Shown here one piece after another: positions 43,888-52,183 of a stretch of 55,151 nucleotides of DNA (the first letter of the stretch is position 1; each line of letters starts with the position of its first letter). Source of the stretch: Bradyrhizobium liaoningense. GTDB lineage: Bacteria > Pseudomonadota > Alphaproteobacteria > Rhizobiales > Xanthobacteraceae. Below the pieces are notes generated by a model that worked only from the letters and a program-made list of their open reading frames with translations, was not told the origin of the DNA and did no database searches. A program made the position numbers and the translations under genes. Location of the stretch: positions 1 to 55,151 of the forward strand of contig NZ_JAFCJM010000044.1 in the NCBI RefSeq assembly GCF_018130955.1. The letters run 5' to 3'.

Positions 43888-45216
43888 TCACATTGCGGCT
43901 CTGGGCTCGATCGGTTGCCAGATGCTGATCTTGCGAGTCTCCGGCATCAGGAAGACGGCAAGCACGAAGCACACCGCGGGGACCACGATCGGGTAAATCA
44001 GCGCGTAGCCGATGCTGCCGGTCGCGGCGAAAGCCGCCGAGGTGATGAACGGTACCAACCCGCCACCCCAGCCATTGCCGATGTGATACGGCACGGAGAC
44101 CGACGTGTACCTGATCCTGCCGGGAAAGAATTCCGCCAGGAAAGCGCCGACCGGCCCGTACACCATCCCGACGTAGCAAACGAGGATGAAGATGATGAAG
44201 ATCGCGGTCGGATAGTTGATGTTTCCGGGCTGCGTGACCGTTCCCAGCCACAGATACAGCGGATAATAAGTGATCGCGGCGAGCAGCATGCCGCCGAGGA
44301 TTACCGGCTTGCGGCCGATCTGATCAGACAGCCAGCCGAAGAAGATCAGGCTCGGCGTTGCTATGAGAAGTGCCGCGCCCACGATGTAGGCTGAGGTCAG
44401 TGGATCGACCTTGGAGACCTGCTGCAGGAAGTACAGCGCCCAGAACTGACCACTGTACCAGACCACGCCCTGTCCGATCAGGACCACAATGGCGATGCCG
44501 ATATATTTGACGTTCGAGCTGAGGAAGGCCTCCTTCCACGGATTCGCCGTCATCTGGCCACGGGCTCTGATCTCCTGGAAGATCGGCGTCTCCTGGAGCT
44601 GAAGCCGAATGTAGATCGCGACGGCCACCAGTAGGAAGGACAGCAGGAACGGAACGCGCCACGCCCATTCGTCGAAGGCCTGATTGCCGGCGTATGTCCG
44701 CGTGAGGACGATGACGGCCAGCGACACCACGATCCCGAGTGTAGGCGAGGTCTGCAGCCAGCCGGTGTAGTAGCCGCGTCGATCGTCCGGCACATGTTCG
44801 GCAACGTAGGTGATGGCGCCACCATATTCGCCGCCGAGGCACAAACCCTGGATCATGCGCAAGCCGAAGAGCAGGAACGCGGCCGTGAGCCCGATCGACT
44901 GGTAGGTCGGGATCAATCCGATCGCGCCCGTGCCCAATCCCATTCCGCTGAGCGTGATGAGAAAGGTGTATTTGCGGCCAACCCGGTCCCCCATCCACCC
45001 GAACAGGAACGCCCCCAGCGGTCGGATCAGAAACCCCGCCGTGAACAGTGCAATCGTGCTGAGCAGGGCCGCAACCGGGTGGGATTGTTCGAAGAACTTG
45101 ACGGACAGAACGGCGGCCAGGCTGCCAAAGATATAGAAATCGTACCATTCGATGACGTTTCCAACCGATGCAGCGATGATGACGCGGCGAAAGTCGCGCG
45201 GGACTTCCATGGGCAT
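43888..45216 (-). CDS. MFS metabolite:proton symporter (MHS family)
   Basis: Inner-membrane secondary transporter with 12 predicted spans. The N terminus has the MHS hallmark ASVGNVIEWYDFYIFG; GWMGDRVGRKYTF is the loop 2-3 motif and GWLSDQIGRKPVI its repeat in the second half; LRMIQGLCLGGEYGG is also typical. Relatives carry shikimate, alpha-ketoglutarate, proline/betaine or citrate. The substrate is not decidable here. ATG 45216 follows AGGAG; the frame could start at a TTG two codons earlier. It has 442 residues. Confidence 0.9.
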   Translation of the reverse strand: MPMEVPRDFRRVIIAASVGNVIEWYDFYIFGSLAAVLSVKFFEQSHPVAALLSTIALFTAGFLIRPLGAFLFGWMGDRVGRKYTFLITLSGMGLGTGAIGLIPTYQSIGLTAAFLLFGLRMIQGLCLGGEYGGAITYVAEHVPDDRRGYYTGWLQTSPTLGIVVSLAVIVLTRTYAGNQAFDEWAWRVPFLLSFLLVAVAIYIRLQLQETPIFQEIRARGQMTANPWKEAFLSSNVKYIGIAIVVLIGQGVVWYSGQFWALYFLQQVSKVDPLTSAYIVGAALLIATPSLIFFGWLSDQIGRKPVILGGMLLAAITYYPLYLWLGTVTQPGNINYPTAIFIIFILVCYVGMVYGPVGAFLAEFFPGRIRYTSVSVPYHIGNGWGGGLVPFITSAAFAATGSIGYALIYPIVVPAVCFVLAVFLMPETRKISIWQPIEPRAAM

Positions 45217-45634
45217 GTGCAACTCCTATGGTTCAAGACGTCTCCTCGCATTGTTTCAGCGGTCGATCTTGCCGCGGAGTACGCGCAATGCGCGGCGTTA
45301 CGGGCGCTGTTAGAAAGTTTGCGTCGGCAACGCCTGACCTCAGGAGATTTCTGGACCACCTGAGGAGAGCTCCAGCGGCTTTCGACCCGCGAGCTACCAC
45401 TACCTCCCATCTGTCGGGGAGGCGGGGGAGATAGTTTAGTCCCACCGGGCGTTGGCACCTTATGAGACTTTCGGCTCAATCGACCTCGTTGGGGCTGGGC
45501 AGGCCGTCCGAGCGATCGCTTCACGACAGGCAGGATCGTCTTTCTCCCGCATTCTACATCTGTTCCGCTATCCCGCCCCCAGCACCTTCCGGTAGCCTTG
45601 CGGCGCGTCAGCGTATCGTAAGGTGTCAACCGAC
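45217..45634. other. Gene-poor stretch between the MFS gene and comEC
   Basis: These 418 bases hold no convincing reading frame. The only structure noticed is a loose inverted repeat CTCAGG (45340-45345) and CCTGAG (45360-45365). The divergent promoters of the MFS and comEC genes must lie here, but no clear -35/-10 pair was found. Confidence 0.4.
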
Positions 45635-47239
45635 ATGGCGGAGCCGTCCCGGCCACAGCGCACGCCGCAGGGGATCGCGGGCACATGGCCGACGGGGGCG
45701 CGGGCCGGCAGCTTCGCTCCGGTAGGCTCTGGCGCATGGTCCTCGCTGGTCGAAACGGTACGCGGCTGGGCCAAGGCCGAAGCCGGCGCCGGGCGGCTGT
45801 TGCCGTGGGTGCCTGTCGCGTTCGGCGGCGGCATTGCGCTGTACTTTGCCGCCGACCATGAGCCGGTGTTGTGGGTTGTCGCCGTCACGGCGATTGCGCT
45901 CGCCGTTGCGGCCGGGCTGCTCCGCCGGCACAGGCTGTTTGCACCGGTCGTGATGATCGCAGCGGTCGCCGCCGGCTTTGCCATCGCGACCTGGAAGACC
46001 GCGCGCATTGCGCACGTTGTTCTGGCGAAGCCGCTTTACTCCGTTCAGCTCACAGGCTTCGTCGAGACCCGCGACATTCGCGAGCGTACTGATCGCTTCG
46101 TGCTGCGCGTCGTCGAGATGCAGGCGCCGCGCGGCGATGTCAGGCTCGAGCGCGTCAGGCTGTCGGTGCGGAAAGGGACCGCGCCGGAGGTCGGCAGCTT
46201 CGTGCAGTTGAAAGCAAGGCTGATGCCGCCGCCGTCGCCCTCGCGGCCCGGCAGCTATGATTTCAGCCGCGACATGTTCTTCCAGGGGATCGGCGCCTCC
46301 GGCTTCGTGATGGGGACGATCGCGACCACGGCGCCGCCCGATGGCGGCGGCCTGCGCCTGCGCTATGCCGCCCTCATGCAGGGGCTGCGCGACACCATCG
46401 ATGCGCGCATCCGCAACGTGCTCGAAGGCGACAACCGTGCCATTGCCACCGCGCTCCTGACCGGGCGGCGCGATGCGATCTCGACGCCCGTCAACGACGC
46501 CATGTTCATCTCCGGCCTCGGGCACGTGCTGTCGATCTCGGGCTATCACATGGCGGTCGTTGCCGGTGTCGTGTTCTTCGCGGTACGGGCGCTGCTGGCG
46601 CTGATCCCGGGATTTGCGGCGGGATTTCCGATCAAGAAATGGTCGGCTGCCGCAGCCCTCGTCGCGGCCGCCTTCTATCTGCTGCTGTCGGGCGCGGAGG
46701 TCGCGACGCAACGCTCGTTCCTCATGACGGCGGTCGTTCTCATTGCTGTCATGGTCGACCGTCGCGCCATCACCTTCCGCACGCTGGCCGTCGCTGCGCT
46801 GATCGTGCTGGCGATCGCGCCGGAAGCGCTGGTGCATCCGAGCTTCCAGATGTCGTTTGCGGCAACGCTCGGCCTCGTCGCGCTGGTGCAGGTCGGCATG
46901 CCGAACCTGTTCGCCTCGCCCGATCATTCGGCGACCGCGCGCATCGCGCTGTGGGGCGGCCGCGAGATCGTGATGCTGCTGCTGGCCTCGCTGATCGCGG
47001 GGCTCGCGACCACGCCGTACGCCGCCTTCCATTTCCATCGCGTGACGCCGTTCGGCGTGCTCGCCAATCTCGCGGCGATGCCGGTGGTATCGGCGCTGGT
47101 GATGCCGGCCGGATTGCTCGGGCTCCTTGCTGCGCCGTTCGGGCTCGATAGCGTGTTCTGGTGGCTGATGGGGATCGGTAGGTCAGCACAAAGGTCCGGC
47201 CGGTGCCGTTCGGATAGGGAATGCCGACGCCGAGATTGA
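45635..47239 (+). pseudogene. comEC: 3'-truncated ComEC/Rec2 competence membrane protein
   Basis: ComEC is the inner-membrane channel for DNA uptake. The N-terminal OB-like domain (about residues 115-230) and the multi-span competence domain are visible, including FISGLGHVLSISGYHMAVVAG and PSFQMSFAATLGLVAL. Homologues run on for roughly 200 more residues after the segment GLDSVFWWLMGIG. Here the frame leaves the family at base 47,180 or so and reads 20 unrelated residues antisense to the GAF-domain gene before stopping at 47239. The end is therefore a deletion junction. Start ATG 45635 (or GTG 45623). Part of the channel is missing, so DNA uptake through it is doubtful. Confidence 0.75.
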
Positions 47240-47798
47240 TCCCGACCTTGGACGCGTCTTCCCAGCGCAGGAAACTCTTGGTGTCGTGCAGGTCCTTGAT
47301 GAGCAACGGCATGCCCGCCTTCCAGGTTCGTCCGGGCAGACCGAAGCCGCGCGGAAACCTGGTGTGGCGGGAGTTGAACTCGAACATGTCGGCGGTGCCG
47401 TAGTAGCCGTCGACGAGGCCCATCTCGTGCGAGACGTCGGGATCGTTGTGCCAGAGCTCGATTGCGCCGACATGTGTGTCGTCATCGCCGCAGAACAGCA
47501 CCATGACGGCCTGCAGGAATTCGCCGGCAAACACGGGCACCGCGACGCCACAGGTCAGCCCGGCCTCGATGGCCTGATCCGTCCGCTTGAAGTAGGAGTT
47601 GGCGAATTTGGTGAGGATCACCGGGTGGCCGCCGGCCCAGGCCTTGCCGGGAAGCCCCTCGTCATGGGCGAACAGCAGGCCTTCGCTGGCCGCCTTGAAC
47701 GCCGAAAGGCCTTCGCTGTAGAGGCCGCCGCCAAATTCCAGACGCGTGCGCGTGCGATCCGGTACCCAAAGTTCAACGACGCGAATGAACGTCTTCAT
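47178..47798 (-). pseudogene. 3'-truncated GAF-domain protein
   Basis: From ATG 47798 (MKTFIRVVELWVPD) the product shows two GAF-like sensor modules in tandem, each with a WVPD/ELWH-type start and a PG-[KR]-[AT]-W segment (GLPGKAWAGGHPV, GLPGRTWKAGMPL). After GRTFVLTY, at about 47,180, the frame runs antisense into comEC and stays open to 46770 with unrelated, Arg-rich sequence. The lost part is the natural 3' end of the gene. GAF domains bind small molecules, haem or bilins; no ligand is evident. The product may still be made as a fusion with a random tail. Confidence 0.7.
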
Positions 47799-48076
47799 CG
47801 AGCGTGTCCGCTGCGCAAAGCCTGAATGCCCGAGCCTTGGATCAGCATCGGTCATTTGGCGGCAGAACGGACGTTCAAAGTTCAGGCAGCGCCGCCCAAA
47901 CTTCGTGCGGACAGGTGCCATCCCGCCGTGCTCGAAGAGAAGCAAAGCCACCTTTTGTCGCCGGCAAATACCGGCGATGGCCATTTCGATGTGAGCCTCG
48001 CACCGCGGCCGGCTGCTCCAGGCAACACCGATGTGCCGCCGTCGGAGGCCGACCTGCAGGCCGAGGGAGCGATACG

Positions 48077-48520
48077 TCAGCCGATTGGCAATCGCGGCAT
48101 CGTCGCCGGACGTTCGACTTGCTGCTCGGTTGTCGCCGGGTGCTGCTTCTCGTCGCCGATGGGCTGCGTCACCGGCAATTGCAGCACGGTTGCGCGCTGG
48201 CCTTCGACCAGCTGTGTCACCAGTACATATTTTCCGTCGGGGAATTCGATCGCATCATGATGGCGATCGGGAATGTGCGGATCGACCTTGCCGAACTTGC
48301 CGACGCGCGAGTTGATGGTGCGCGTCCAGATCCAGCGATTGTCGTAGCGGACGTTGTCGGCGAAGGCGAGCTCGGTCCCCGGCAAGAGGCAGACGGCAAC
48401 CGAGAGATCGCGCTCTGACGCAAATCCGCGCGTCGAGGTACCGCGGAAGGTTGTCGTGACGATCGTCTCGCCCACTGTCGCGGGACGGGTCGCAACGGCA
48501 TGCAGGCTGTAGTCACACAT
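48077..48520 (-). CDS. Conserved hypothetical protein
   Basis: A 147-residue protein starting MCDYSLHAVATRPATVGE, with a GGAG element eight bases upstream of ATG 48520. Segments such as IVTTTFRGTSTRGFA, CLLPGTELAFADNV and IEFPDGKYVLVTQLVEGQRA suggest a beta-rich soluble fold without a signal peptide. The last 25 residues are polar and probably disordered. I do not recognise a domain. It is downstream of lexA on the same strand but separated by 327 bases, so a shared transcript is uncertain. Confidence 0.65.
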   Translation of the reverse strand: MCDYSLHAVATRPATVGETIVTTTFRGTSTRGFASERDLSVAVCLLPGTELAFADNVRYDNRWIWTRTINSRVGKFGKVDPHIPDRHHDAIEFPDGKYVLVTQLVEGQRATVLQLPVTQPIGDEKQHPATTEQQVERPATMPRLPIG

Positions 48521-48847
48521 CGGAGTGCTCCTCATTCGAGATAGCAAGTCCGCGCCCCGCCCCCTAAAGGCGCTGGCCTCTATCAGAGTGGAAACCCCAG
48601 CATATTCCAGTTTGAGGGCGAATCTGCGGCCCGCAGTCGCAACGCCCGATCACAAATTCTTTTCTGACGGTTTTGGAACGAAGCCGCGCCGAAACGGTTC
48701 TGCGGCCATCCCGTCAATCAGCAATCCCAAGCGATGTGCGCGCTGCCGGGCGCATGTCCAATCCCTGAGCGGACCAGTGGTCCGCTCATTTCATGAGCGC
48801 ACCAGCCGTCCCTGTACGCGAGCGCCGTCTTTTCAGGCGCCGCCTGC
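48521..48847. other. Gene-free stretch with a perfect palindrome, between lexA and the hypothetical gene
   Basis: No reading frame with a ribosome site was found in these 327 bases. At 48767-48787 GAGCGGACCA and TGGTCCGCTC form a perfect 10-base inverted repeat around one base. No T run follows on either strand, so an operator or a processed RNA end is as likely as a terminator for lexA. Confidence 0.5.
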
Positions 48848-49546
48848 TCAATACTTCCGGTAGAGCCCGATCAGCTTGCCCTGAATCTTCACCCGGTTCG
48901 GCGGCAGGATGCGCACCTCATAGGCGGTATTGGCGGGCTCCAGGGCAATCGAGGCGCCGCGGCGGCGGAAGCGCTTCAAGGTCGCTTCCTCGTCGTCGAT
49001 CAGCGCCACGACGATGTCGCCGGTGTCGGCGGTCTCGTTGCGCTGGATCAGCGCCATGTCGCCATCGAGGATGCCGGCATCGACCATGGAATCGCCGCGC
49101 ACTTCGAGCGCATAGTGCTCGCCCGAGCCGAGCATGTCGGGCGGTACGCTGATGGTGTGGCTGCGGGTCTGCAACGCCTCGATGGGCGTGCCGGCCGCGA
49201 TCCGGCCCATCACGGGCACCGCCACCGGACGTTCGCCGTCGTCAGCGGGCGCGCTGGAGCCGCGGACCTTGCCCAGATTGCCCTCGATGACGCTCGGCGT
49301 GAAGCCGCGGCGGTTGGCGCCGGCGGCCTGCAGCTCCGGCAGCTTGATCACCTCGATCGCGCGGGCGCGGTTGGGCAGGCGGCGGATGAAGCCGCGCTCC
49401 TCCAGCGCCGTGATCAGGCGATGGATCCCCGACTTCGAGCGCAGATCGAGCGCGTCCTTCATCTCGTCGAAGGAGGGCGGCACGCCGCTTTCCTTCAGAC
49501 GTTCGCTGATGAATCGCAGAAGCTCGTATTGTTTGCGCGTTAACAT
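48848..49546 (-). CDS. lexA: LexA repressor of the SOS response
   Basis: The N-terminal winged helix (residues 1-65, LTRKQYELLRFISERL and PPSFDEMKDALDL) binds GTTC-N7-GTTC. The C-terminal S24 domain cuts itself when RecA is activated: the Ala118-Gly119 bond in RIAAGTP, nucleophile Ser153 in GDSMVDAGI, and base Lys191 in ATLKRF are all present. It has 232 residues from ATG 49546; a TTG nine bases upstream is possible. A LexA box lies 100 bases upstream, which predicts autorepression. The other clear boxes in the window control the small peptide at 200. Confidence 0.96.
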   Translation of the reverse strand: MLTRKQYELLRFISERLKESGVPPSFDEMKDALDLRSKSGIHRLITALEERGFIRRLPNRARAIEVIKLPELQAAGANRRGFTPSVIEGNLGKVRGSSAPADDGERPVAVPVMGRIAAGTPIEALQTRSHTISVPPDMLGSGEHYALEVRGDSMVDAGILDGDMALIQRNETADTGDIVVALIDDEEATLKRFRRRGASIALEPANTAYEVRILPPNRVKIQGKLIGLYRKY

Positions 49547-49645
49547 CTCGACCAAATCCCCCGGTTGATGTCGTTCGATTCCGAGACGCCAAACTCAGCG
49601 GCGAGCCGCTACATGCTCGAAACAAATCATGAACGGACACTATAT

Positions 49646-49660
49646 GTTCGATATGTGTTC
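49646..49660 (-). promoter_or_regulatory. LexA box of lexA
   Basis: GTTCGATATGTGTTC is an exact GTTC-N7-GTTC match in the 175-base gap between lexA and moeA. It lies 100 bases before the lexA ATG. Autorepression of lexA is the rule in this group. Confidence 0.85.
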
Positions 49661-49721
49661 CGCAACTACTTAATTTACCGTGAACGTCGAGAACTTCGCG
49701 CGCAAAGGGTCAACGACGCGT

Positions 49722-50933
49722 TCAAATCGGCAGCCGCAACACCTCGCACGATGATCCCGCGTCGGCCTTCGGCGCGAATGGGGCGCGTACCAGAAGTGCC
49801 TGTGCCGCAGCGAGATTCGCAAGCAGCGACGAATCCTGGTGGTTGACGGGATGGGCGACCAGCGTGCCGTCCTCGCGCTCCTCGAGACGCGTGCGAAGAT
49901 AGTCCTCGCGCAGATCGTTGGCGCCGATCTCGCATCCGAGCACGGCGCGTTCGCGGCGGTGGTGAATCACGGCGCGGCCCGCGAGCGCGCGAATCAGCGG
50001 CACCATGAACAGGAAGCCGCAGACATAGGACGACACGGGATTGCCGGGCAGGCCGATCACGCGCATGGCGCCGAGATGGCCGTGCATCATCGGCTTGCCG
50101 GGCCGCATCGCGATCTTCCAGAACGCCATCGAGATGCCTTCGGCATCGAGCGCGGGCTTGACCAGATCGTGGTCGCCGACCGAGGCGCCGCCGCATGTGA
50201 TGAGGATGTCGGCGCCGCTCTCGCGGCCCCGGCGGATGCCGGCCGTGGTGGCCTCGACGGTGTCGGCGGCGATGCCGAGGTCGACCGTGTCGGCGCCTTC
50301 GGCACGCGCGAGCGCATGCAGGGCATAGCCGTTGGAATAGACGATCTGCCCCGCGCCCGGCGTCGCGCCTGGCATCACCAGCTCGTCGCCAGTCGCGAGG
50401 ATCGCGACCTTGGGGCGGCGGCGGACGGGCAGGCGGGGATAGTTCATGCCGGCCGCGAGCGACAAATGGCGCTCCGTCAGCACGGTGCCCTGCCTGATCA
50501 GCACGTCGCCTTCGCGAAAGTCGACGCCGGCGGGACGGATGTGCCGGCCGGGACGGGCGGCTTCCTTGAGGGTGATGCGGCCGCCCGCGGCGACCGTGTC
50601 CTCCTGGATCACAACGGCGTCGGCGCCATCGGGCACCACGCCGCCGGTGAAGATGCGTACCGCCTGGCCTGCGCCGACGGCCCCGGCAAACGGCCGGCCT
50701 GCCGCGACCTCGCCGATGATGTCGAGCTGGGTGTCGATCCGGCCGGCGTCGGCCGCGCGCACCGCATAGCCGTCCATCGCCGACATCGCCTGCGGCGGCT
50801 GCGTGCGCCGTGCCGCCAGGTCGCGCGCGAGCACGCGATGCCAGGCCTCGTCGAGCGCGACCGTCTCCTCCGCCACGGGCTCGGCCCCCGCAAGCACCGC
50901 GGCAAGCGCGTCAGAAACCGGCATCAGGGCCAC
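49722..50933 (-). CDS. moeA: Molybdopterin molybdotransferase
   Basis: Inserts molybdate into adenylated molybdopterin, the last step of Mo-cofactor synthesis; the product would serve, among others, the Mo hydroxylase at 38604-41312. Motifs: QAMSAMDGYAVRAAD, IFTGGVVPDGADAVVIQED, VAILATGDELVMPG, DILITCGGASVGDHD and GLPGNPVSSYV. The 403 residues include the C-terminal domain IV. The start was set at GTG 50933, because GGGAG lies seven bases upstream; the ATG three codons later has no ribosome site. Confidence 0.94.
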   Translation of the reverse strand: MALMPVSDALAAVLAGAEPVAEETVALDEAWHRVLARDLAARRTQPPQAMSAMDGYAVRAADAGRIDTQLDIIGEVAAGRPFAGAVGAGQAVRIFTGGVVPDGADAVVIQEDTVAAGGRITLKEAARPGRHIRPAGVDFREGDVLIRQGTVLTERHLSLAAGMNYPRLPVRRRPKVAILATGDELVMPGATPGAGQIVYSNGYALHALARAEGADTVDLGIAADTVEATTAGIRRGRESGADILITCGGASVGDHDLVKPALDAEGISMAFWKIAMRPGKPMMHGHLGAMRVIGLPGNPVSSYVCGFLFMVPLIRALAGRAVIHHRRERAVLGCEIGANDLREDYLRTRLEEREDGTLVAHPVNHQDSSLLANLAAAQALLVRAPFAPKADAGSSCEVLRLPI

Positions 50934-51081
50934 GGCAAAGCTCCCGCATGGCAAATCGAACGAAGGCGACACGCGTTCTAGCCGAGTGCGGGCGGGGAGG
51001 CAAAAGGGGCGCTTGCGCTCGCCAAATCCGGCGAGCGATCATCGTTGCCGTCGTGCAGTCCCGTCAATGAAGTGGCGCGAC

Positions 51082-51174
51082 CTATATCCGGGGCGCCATC
51101 ACCCTAAGCACGAGACACACCGGAAGGATGGTGGCCACTCCCAGCACGAGCACGACAAAGGCCGCGGCGAGCAT
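51082..51174 (-). CDS. 30-residue single-span membrane peptide, translationally coupled
   Basis: ATG 51174 overlaps the TGA of the preceding gene by one base (TGATG) and has a textbook AGGAG seven bases upstream. The peptide starts MLAAAFVVLVLGVATILPV and ends in a basic tail (LRVMAPRI), so it should cross the membrane once with the C terminus held by the Arg residues. It has one Cys. It is too short for standard gene callers. Its function is unknown; coupling suggests it works with the 103-residue protein or is a short coupled toxin. Confidence 0.55.
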   Translation of the reverse strand: MLAAAFVVLVLGVATILPVCLVLRVMAPRI

Positions 51175-51485
51175 CAGGGCGCTCCTGTTTGATCCTCCGG
51201 ATCGACGTCGGGCGCTTTGAGACTTTGATCGGTATCGGGCAACGGATCGGCCTGGGACTTCAGATCTGCCGCCTTCCTGATCAGCTTGGCGGAAAGTTCC
51301 GAATCCGAGGTCGACTTGGCGAACTTGAGGAGGGTGGAGGCTTGTCTGGTGAGGTAGGTCTTGCCCAACACGATGATACGTCCGTTGTCGAAATCCCCAA
51401 CGGATAGATGAGTCCGAACCCGGAGTTCTGTTCCTGGAACTCTGTACAAAAATGCACAGAGTGGATTGGTTCCATACTTGCTCAA
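51174..51485 (-). CDS. Hypothetical protein coupled to a membrane peptide
   Basis: A frame of up to 103 residues, from TTG 51485. The probable core is GRIIVLGKTYLTRQASTLLK through SAKLIRKAADLKSQ, a short strand and two helices, followed by an acidic Pro/Asp-rich tail ending EDQTGAP. No internal ATG exists; GTG in IIVLG is another possible start, so the N terminus is uncertain. I do not recognise the family beyond its likely occurrence as short hypothetical proteins in related genomes. It overlaps the next small gene by one base. Confidence 0.5.
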   Translation of the reverse strand: MSKYGTNPLCAFLYRVPGTELRVRTHLSVGDFDNGRIIVLGKTYLTRQASTLLKFAKSTSDSELSAKLIRKAADLKSQADPLPDTDQSLKAPDVDPEDQTGAP

Positions 51486-51524
51486 AAAGTTCCGGGAACC
51501 GCCGCGAAAAAGGGGGTAGGCCGC

Positions 51525-52154
51525 CTAGATCCCGAGCGCCCTGAGCGCGTTCCCGACATCCTCGGGCGTCGTCACGTGCACGGCCGTCAGTCCGCGCGCA
51601 CGCGCGCCGTCGACGTTCTCGGCGAGGTCGTCGAAGAATACGATGCGCTCGGCCGGAACGCCGATCGCCTGCACCACGTGATCGAAGGCCTCCGCATCGG
51701 GTTTGCGCAGGCCGATGCTGGAGGAGAGATAGAGTTCGCGGAAATGGCCGAGCACACCGGCATATTCCTTCGAAAAATACTCCACATGCGGGCGGTTGGT
51801 GTTGGAGAAGGCGTAGAGCGGCATGTGCCTGGCGGCGCGCGGCAGGAGGTGCGCAATGTCGGGCATCTCTCCGGCAAAGATCGCGTTCCAGCCTTCCAGG
51901 AACTGGTCATGGGATATCGCGATGCCGAGCGCTGAACGCAGCGTGTCGAAATAAGCCTCGTCGCTGATCTTGCCCACCTCATGCTGCCGATAGGCCTCGC
52001 CGCGCTCGAAGCGCGCGACGATCGCCTCCGGCTTGCAGCCCGCGTGTCCCGCCCAGCAAGCGATCGCCTTGGAGAAGTCGATGTCGATCACGACTCGACC
52101 GATATCGAACAGGAGCGCGTCCGCGCTGCCGGGGGAGAGACGGGGAGAGGTCAT
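51525..52154 (-). CDS. HAD-superfamily phosphatase (YihX-like)
   Basis: A 209-residue hydrolase with the four HAD motifs: motif I FDIGRVVIDIDF, motif II FSNTN, motif III Lys in LRKPDAEAF, and motif IV VFFDDLAENVDGA. The usual second Asp of motif I is Gly (DIG), as is normal in the YihX sugar-phosphate phosphatase subgroup, so this is not a lost active site. The cap is helical and of C1 type. The likely substrate is a sugar phosphate (inference). It lies 29 bases after the alpha-hydroxy-acid oxidase gene on the same strand, so the two are probably co-transcribed. Confidence 0.88.
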   Translation of the reverse strand: MTSPRLSPGSADALLFDIGRVVIDIDFSKAIACWAGHAGCKPEAIVARFERGEAYRQHEVGKISDEAYFDTLRSALGIAISHDQFLEGWNAIFAGEMPDIAHLLPRAARHMPLYAFSNTNRPHVEYFSKEYAGVLGHFRELYLSSSIGLRKPDAEAFDHVVQAIGVPAERIVFFDDLAENVDGARARGLTAVHVTTPEDVGNALRALGI

Positions 52155-52183
52155 TGCGTCCTTTCAGGTCAGTAGCGACGGAA

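Noticed and set aside
46770..47177. Continuation of the GAF gene frame antisense to comEC
   Set aside because: Arg/Ala-rich sequence unrelated to GAF domains; it is only the antisense of comEC after the deletion junction.
51525..52154. HAD protein with Gly in place of the second catalytic Asp, as a possible dead enzyme
   Set aside because: DxG is normal in the YihX-like subgroup; the other motifs are intact.
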